Shown: positions 7,107 to 9,161 of the stretch, piece after piece
Numbering within the stretch: position 1 is the first letter of the stretch
Layout: the number at the start of each line of letters is the position of its first letter
Made by a program: the position numbers and the translations under genes
Origin: Bacteroidota bacterium
Lineage (GTDB): Bacteria > Bacteroidota > Bacteroidia > Bacteroidales > VadinHA17
NCBI GenBank assembly: GCA_021816545.1
Contig: JAKAXP010000081.1
Span: 1-9,161, forward strand
DNA: 9,161 bases
Reading direction: 5' to 3'
Notes under the pieces: model-generated
Database searches by the model: none
What the model saw: only the letters and a program-made list of their open reading frames with translations
Told to the model about the DNA's origin: nothing

Positions 7107-7137
7107 TTTGATATGATTTTGAAATATTCTACTTTTA
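7107..7137 (+). promoter_or_regulatory. Putative Bacteroidota promoter of the phosphofructokinase gene
   Basis: TTTG at 7107-7110 (-33 type) and TACTTTTA at 7130-7137 (-7 type, one mismatch to TAnnTTTG) are separated by 19 nt, the normal Bacteroidota spacing. Transcription would begin near 7142-7145, giving a leader of about 30 nt before the ATG at 7176 and placing the in-frame ATG at 7113 outside the transcript. It is divergent from the promoter of the minus-strand unit. Confidence 0.45.
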
Positions 7138-7175
7138 CCGCCTGCATTAAGGTAGTATCAAACACAGCATTGAAA

Positions 7176-8381
7176 ATGGCAAACCAGAAGAAAATCAAAG
7201 GAGTGATTGGGATCCTGACAGGCGGCGGCGATGTTCCGGGGCTTAACCCGGCAATCAGGGCCGTTACAATCAGGGCCAACAGGGAAGGGTACAAGGTTAT
7301 CGGGCTTCGCAGGGGCTGGGCCGGAATCCTGGAGATTATCAGGGATCCCAAAGCCGACAACAGCAACTGTTTCCAGATTCTCACCGATGACATTGTAAAC
7401 AGGGCAGGAAGAACGGGAGGTACCTACCTTCACACCTCACGCACCAGGCCAAGCCATGTTGCAAAGAATTACGTCCCCGATCATCTTAAGGATATATACA
7501 AGGATGAGATTAATGACCTTACTCCCGAGGTACTGAAGAACCTCGAATGGCTGGGGATTGATTTCCTGATACCTATAGGCGGTGATGACACCCTCAGCTA
7601 CGGAGTGCACCTTTACAAGCAGGGAGTCAAGGTGGTGGCTATCCCCAAAACGATGGACAACGATGTCCCCGGTACCGACTACTGCATCGGGTTCAGTACC
7701 TGTGTGACGCGCACAATACAGATGACCAACACGCTTCGTACCTCAGCCGGATCACATGAAAGGATAATGGTACTTGAGGTGTTCGGAAGGTACGCCGGGT
7801 TTACAGCAATGCTTCCTACCATGGCTGGCGCAGCAAACAGGTGCGTTATTCCCGAATACAAGTTTGACATAGAGCAGCTGACCAGGCTTCTGGTTGAGGA
7901 CCGCAACTCGAACCCGAGCCATTATTCAATAGTTCTTGTATCGGAGGGGGCAATGTACAAGGGTGGCGAAATGGTCTTCCAGGACAGTGAGAAAGATGCT
8001 TACGGGCATGCAAAGCTTGGCGGTATTGGTGACATGGTTTCTGCAGAGATAAAGGAACACACAGCCAAATTTAACAACGGTAAAACAATCAATATTATCA
8101 ACCAGAAGCTTGGATATATGGTCAGAGGCGGTGATCCTGACGCCGTGGACTCAATTGTCCCGATGGCATTCGGCAACCTGGCGCTTGACCTTATCATGAA
8201 GGGAATCCACGGCAGGGTGGTGGTTCTCAAAAACGGACGCTATGACAATGTTCCCATTGACGTGGTTACCTCATCCAAGAAGGTTGTAAAGGTCTCCGAG
8301 TATTACAATACTGAAAGACTCAGGCCGTACTACTCCAACTTTGAGATGAAACCGTTCTTCCTGATGGCAGCCGAATATTGA
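7176..8381 (+). CDS. 6-phosphofructokinase, probably pyrophosphate-dependent
   Basis: Glycolytic enzyme phosphorylating fructose 6-phosphate to fructose 1,6-bisphosphate in the cytosol; 401 residues from the ATG at 7176. Family motifs in order: ILTGGGDVPGLNPAIR (13-28, phosphate-donor loop), IPIGGDDTL (132-140), PKTMDND (157-163, catalytic Asp161), DYCIGF (168-173), VFGRYAGF (202-209), SEGA (256-259) and LGYMVRGGDPDAVD (312-325). The residue after GGD is Asp138 rather than Gly, and Lys158 sits before TMDND. In this family Asp plus Lys at these two places (Asp104/Lys124 in E. coli numbering, where E. coli has Gly/Gly) is the signature for pyrophosphate rather than ATP, which makes the reaction reversible. 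Donor use is a prediction. The upstream ATG at 7113 is rejected: it adds 21 residues with no family match and precedes the likely promoter. A strong terminator follows at 8410. Confidence 0.92.
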   Translation: MANQKKIKGVIGILTGGGDVPGLNPAIRAVTIRANREGYKVIGLRRGWAGILEIIRDPKADNSNCFQILTDDIVNRAGRTGGTYLHTSRTRPSHVAKNYVPDHLKDIYKDEINDLTPEVLKNLEWLGIDFLIPIGGDDTLSYGVHLYKQGVKVVAIPKTMDNDVPGTDYCIGFSTCVTRTIQMTNTLRTSAGSHERIMVLEVFGRYAGFTAMLPTMAGAANRCVIPEYKFDIEQLTRLLVEDRNSNPSHYSIVLVSEGAMYKGGEMVFQDSEKDAYGHAKLGGIGDMVSAEIKEHTAKFNNGKTINIINQKLGYMVRGGDPDAVDSIVPMAFGNLALDLIMKGIHGRVVVLKNGRYDNVPIDVVTSSKKVVKVSEYYNTERLRPYYSNFEMKPFFLMAAEY

Positions 8382-8409
8382 AAAGATCTGAAAAACTGAC
8401 AATAATAAG

Positions 8410-8449
8410 AGTGATGCCCGGCAACGCGAGGCATCACTTTTTTATTTTT
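8410..8449 (+). terminator. Rho-independent terminator after the phosphofructokinase gene
   Basis: Perfect 9-bp stem AGTGATGCC (8410-8418) / GGCATCACT (8430-8438) with an 11-nt loop, followed by TTTTTTATTTTT, 29 nt after the stop codon. This is the best terminator in the window. Its T-run overlaps the presumed -7 element of rsgA. Confidence 0.9.
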
Positions 8450-8450
8450 G
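8443..8450 (+). promoter_or_regulatory. Putative -7 promoter element of rsgA, inside the terminator T-run
   Basis: TATTTTTG is an exact TAnnTTTG match and ends 7 nt before the ATG at 8458, implying a leaderless or nearly leaderless rsgA mRNA. No -33 TTTG is visible, since that position falls in the terminator hairpin, so the call rests on the -7 element and on the need for a promoter after a strong terminator. Confidence 0.4.
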
Positions 8451-8457
8451 CGGCAAA

Positions 8458-9161
8458 ATGAAGGGATTGAAGCAGGGGATTGTGATCAAATCGACAGGCA
8501 GCCGCTACAGGGTGCTGGATGATGACGGCAACGTTCACGATTGCCACCTCCGTGGCCGTTTCAGGGTAAGCGGCGTACGGACAACAAATCCCGTTGCAGT
8601 GGGTGACCGGGTGACAATAAACATCACCGAGGGAGTCATTACAGCCCTTTCGCCAAGACGGAATTACATCATACGCAAAGCCTCAAACCTTTCGCGTGAG
8701 TCACAGATTATAGCGGCCAACATTGACCAGGCATTTCTTGTCATTACGGTGAAAATGCCGGAAACACCGGTAGAATTCATCGACAGGTTCCTGGCCACGG
8801 CAGAGGCTTATCGCATACCGGCTGTAATTCTTATAAACAAGACCGACCTTTACGGTGAGGAGGAGATGGAACAGGCACGCAAGATCAGGGATGTTTACGA
8901 AAAGATCGGCTACCGGGTAATAATGATATCTGTAACCGGGGATGAAAACCTGGATGAAGTTGAAAAAGCCCTGAGTAACAAGACAACTCTTGTATCCGGT
9001 AATTCCGGAGTGGGGAAAAGCACACTGCTCAACAGGCTCAATCCTTCTCTTTCACTCAAAACCGGTCCTATTTCAGACTACCACGAACAGGGCCGGCACA
9101 TAACAACATTTCCCGAAATGCACCCTGTCGCAGGAGGTGGTTATGTCATTGACACTCCGGG
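8458..9161 (+). CDS. rsgA: Ribosome small subunit-dependent GTPase RsgA (3' end outside window)
   Basis: The first 234 codons of RsgA (YjeQ), a circularly permuted GTPase that binds the 30S subunit and aids its late maturation. The N-terminus (about 1-70) is the OB-fold that contacts 16S rRNA. The GTPase motifs come in permuted order: G4 NKTD at 127-130, G5-like SVTGDE at 158-163, the P-loop GNSGVGKST at 181-189, Thr216/Thr217 of G2 in GRHITTF, and G3 DTPG at 232-235 exactly at the window edge. The rest of the GTPase domain and the C-terminal zinc-finger domain (usually about 300 residues in total) lie beyond the window. The ATG at 8458 gives the usual MKG...VIKSTGS beginning of Bacteroidota RsgA; no Shine-Dalgarno site is seen. 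It follows the phosphofructokinase terminator by 8 nt, so it is probably transcribed on its own. Confidence 0.94.
   Translation, partial: MKGLKQGIVIKSTGSRYRVLDDDGNVHDCHLRGRFRVSGVRTTNPVAVGDRVTINITEGVITALSPRRNYIIRKASNLSRESQIIAANIDQAFLVITVKMPETPVEFIDRFLATAEAYRIPAVILINKTDLYGEEEMEQARKIRDVYEKIGYRVIMISVTGDENLDEVEKALSNKTTLVSGNSGVGKSTLLNRLNPSLSLKTGPISDYHEQGRHITTFPEMHPVAGGGYVIDTP

Noticed and set aside
7113..7175. In-frame ATG at 7113 as the phosphofructokinase start
   Set aside because: The added 21 residues do not resemble the family, and a well-spaced promoter at 7107-7137 overlaps this stretch.

Overview
The window looks like chromosomal DNA of a Bacteroidota bacterium, possibly an uncultured or environmental Bacteroidales. 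Several signs agree. Sequences matching the Bacteroidota -7 promoter consensus TAnnTTTG sit just before start codons. Most genes lack a strong Shine-Dalgarno site. The Crp/Fnr regulator has an N-terminal Cys pair followed by an F..L-type stretch, a form common in that phylum. Coding is dense (eight genes, no intergenic gap above about 120 bp). No mobile element, tRNA, rRNA, CRISPR array or phage gene was seen. The species cannot be fixed from this sequence.

Layout, left to right. (1) A Crp/Fnr-type regulator (54-761, +) with an unusual cysteine set. (2) A same-strand run of three peptidase-related genes: a secreted M14-type zinc carboxypeptidase with DxDxDG calcium-loop-like inserts (818-2719), a TldD-type metallopeptidase carrying a Tat signal and lipobox (2759-4294), and its partner TldE/PmbA without any signal (4319-5653). 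(3) A convergent minus-strand pair, read right to left: a C_GCAxxG_C_C redox-type protein (7055-6633), then 3 nt later a TIGR01777-family SDR/epimerase (6629-5727). (4) A divergent 120-bp promoter region, then a phosphofructokinase with the Asp/Lys signature of pyrophosphate-dependent enzymes (7176-8381, +). (5) A strong hairpin terminator whose T-run overlaps the presumed promoter of rsgA, a ribosome-assembly GTPase that runs off the right edge (8458 onward).

The most interesting part is the peptidase run. TldD/TldE is known as an (often cytosolic) heterodimeric protease that trims unfolded peptides. Here the catalytic subunit appears to be exported as a folded Tat lipoprotein while its partner has no signal, next to a Sec-secreted carboxypeptidase. 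An envelope-located peptide-trimming module, with TldE possibly carried across by TldD, is a testable inference. The carboxypeptidase also has Asp where the third zinc-binding His of M14 enzymes normally sits. The remaining genes look like ordinary housekeeping (glycolysis, ribosome assembly) and accessory metabolism.
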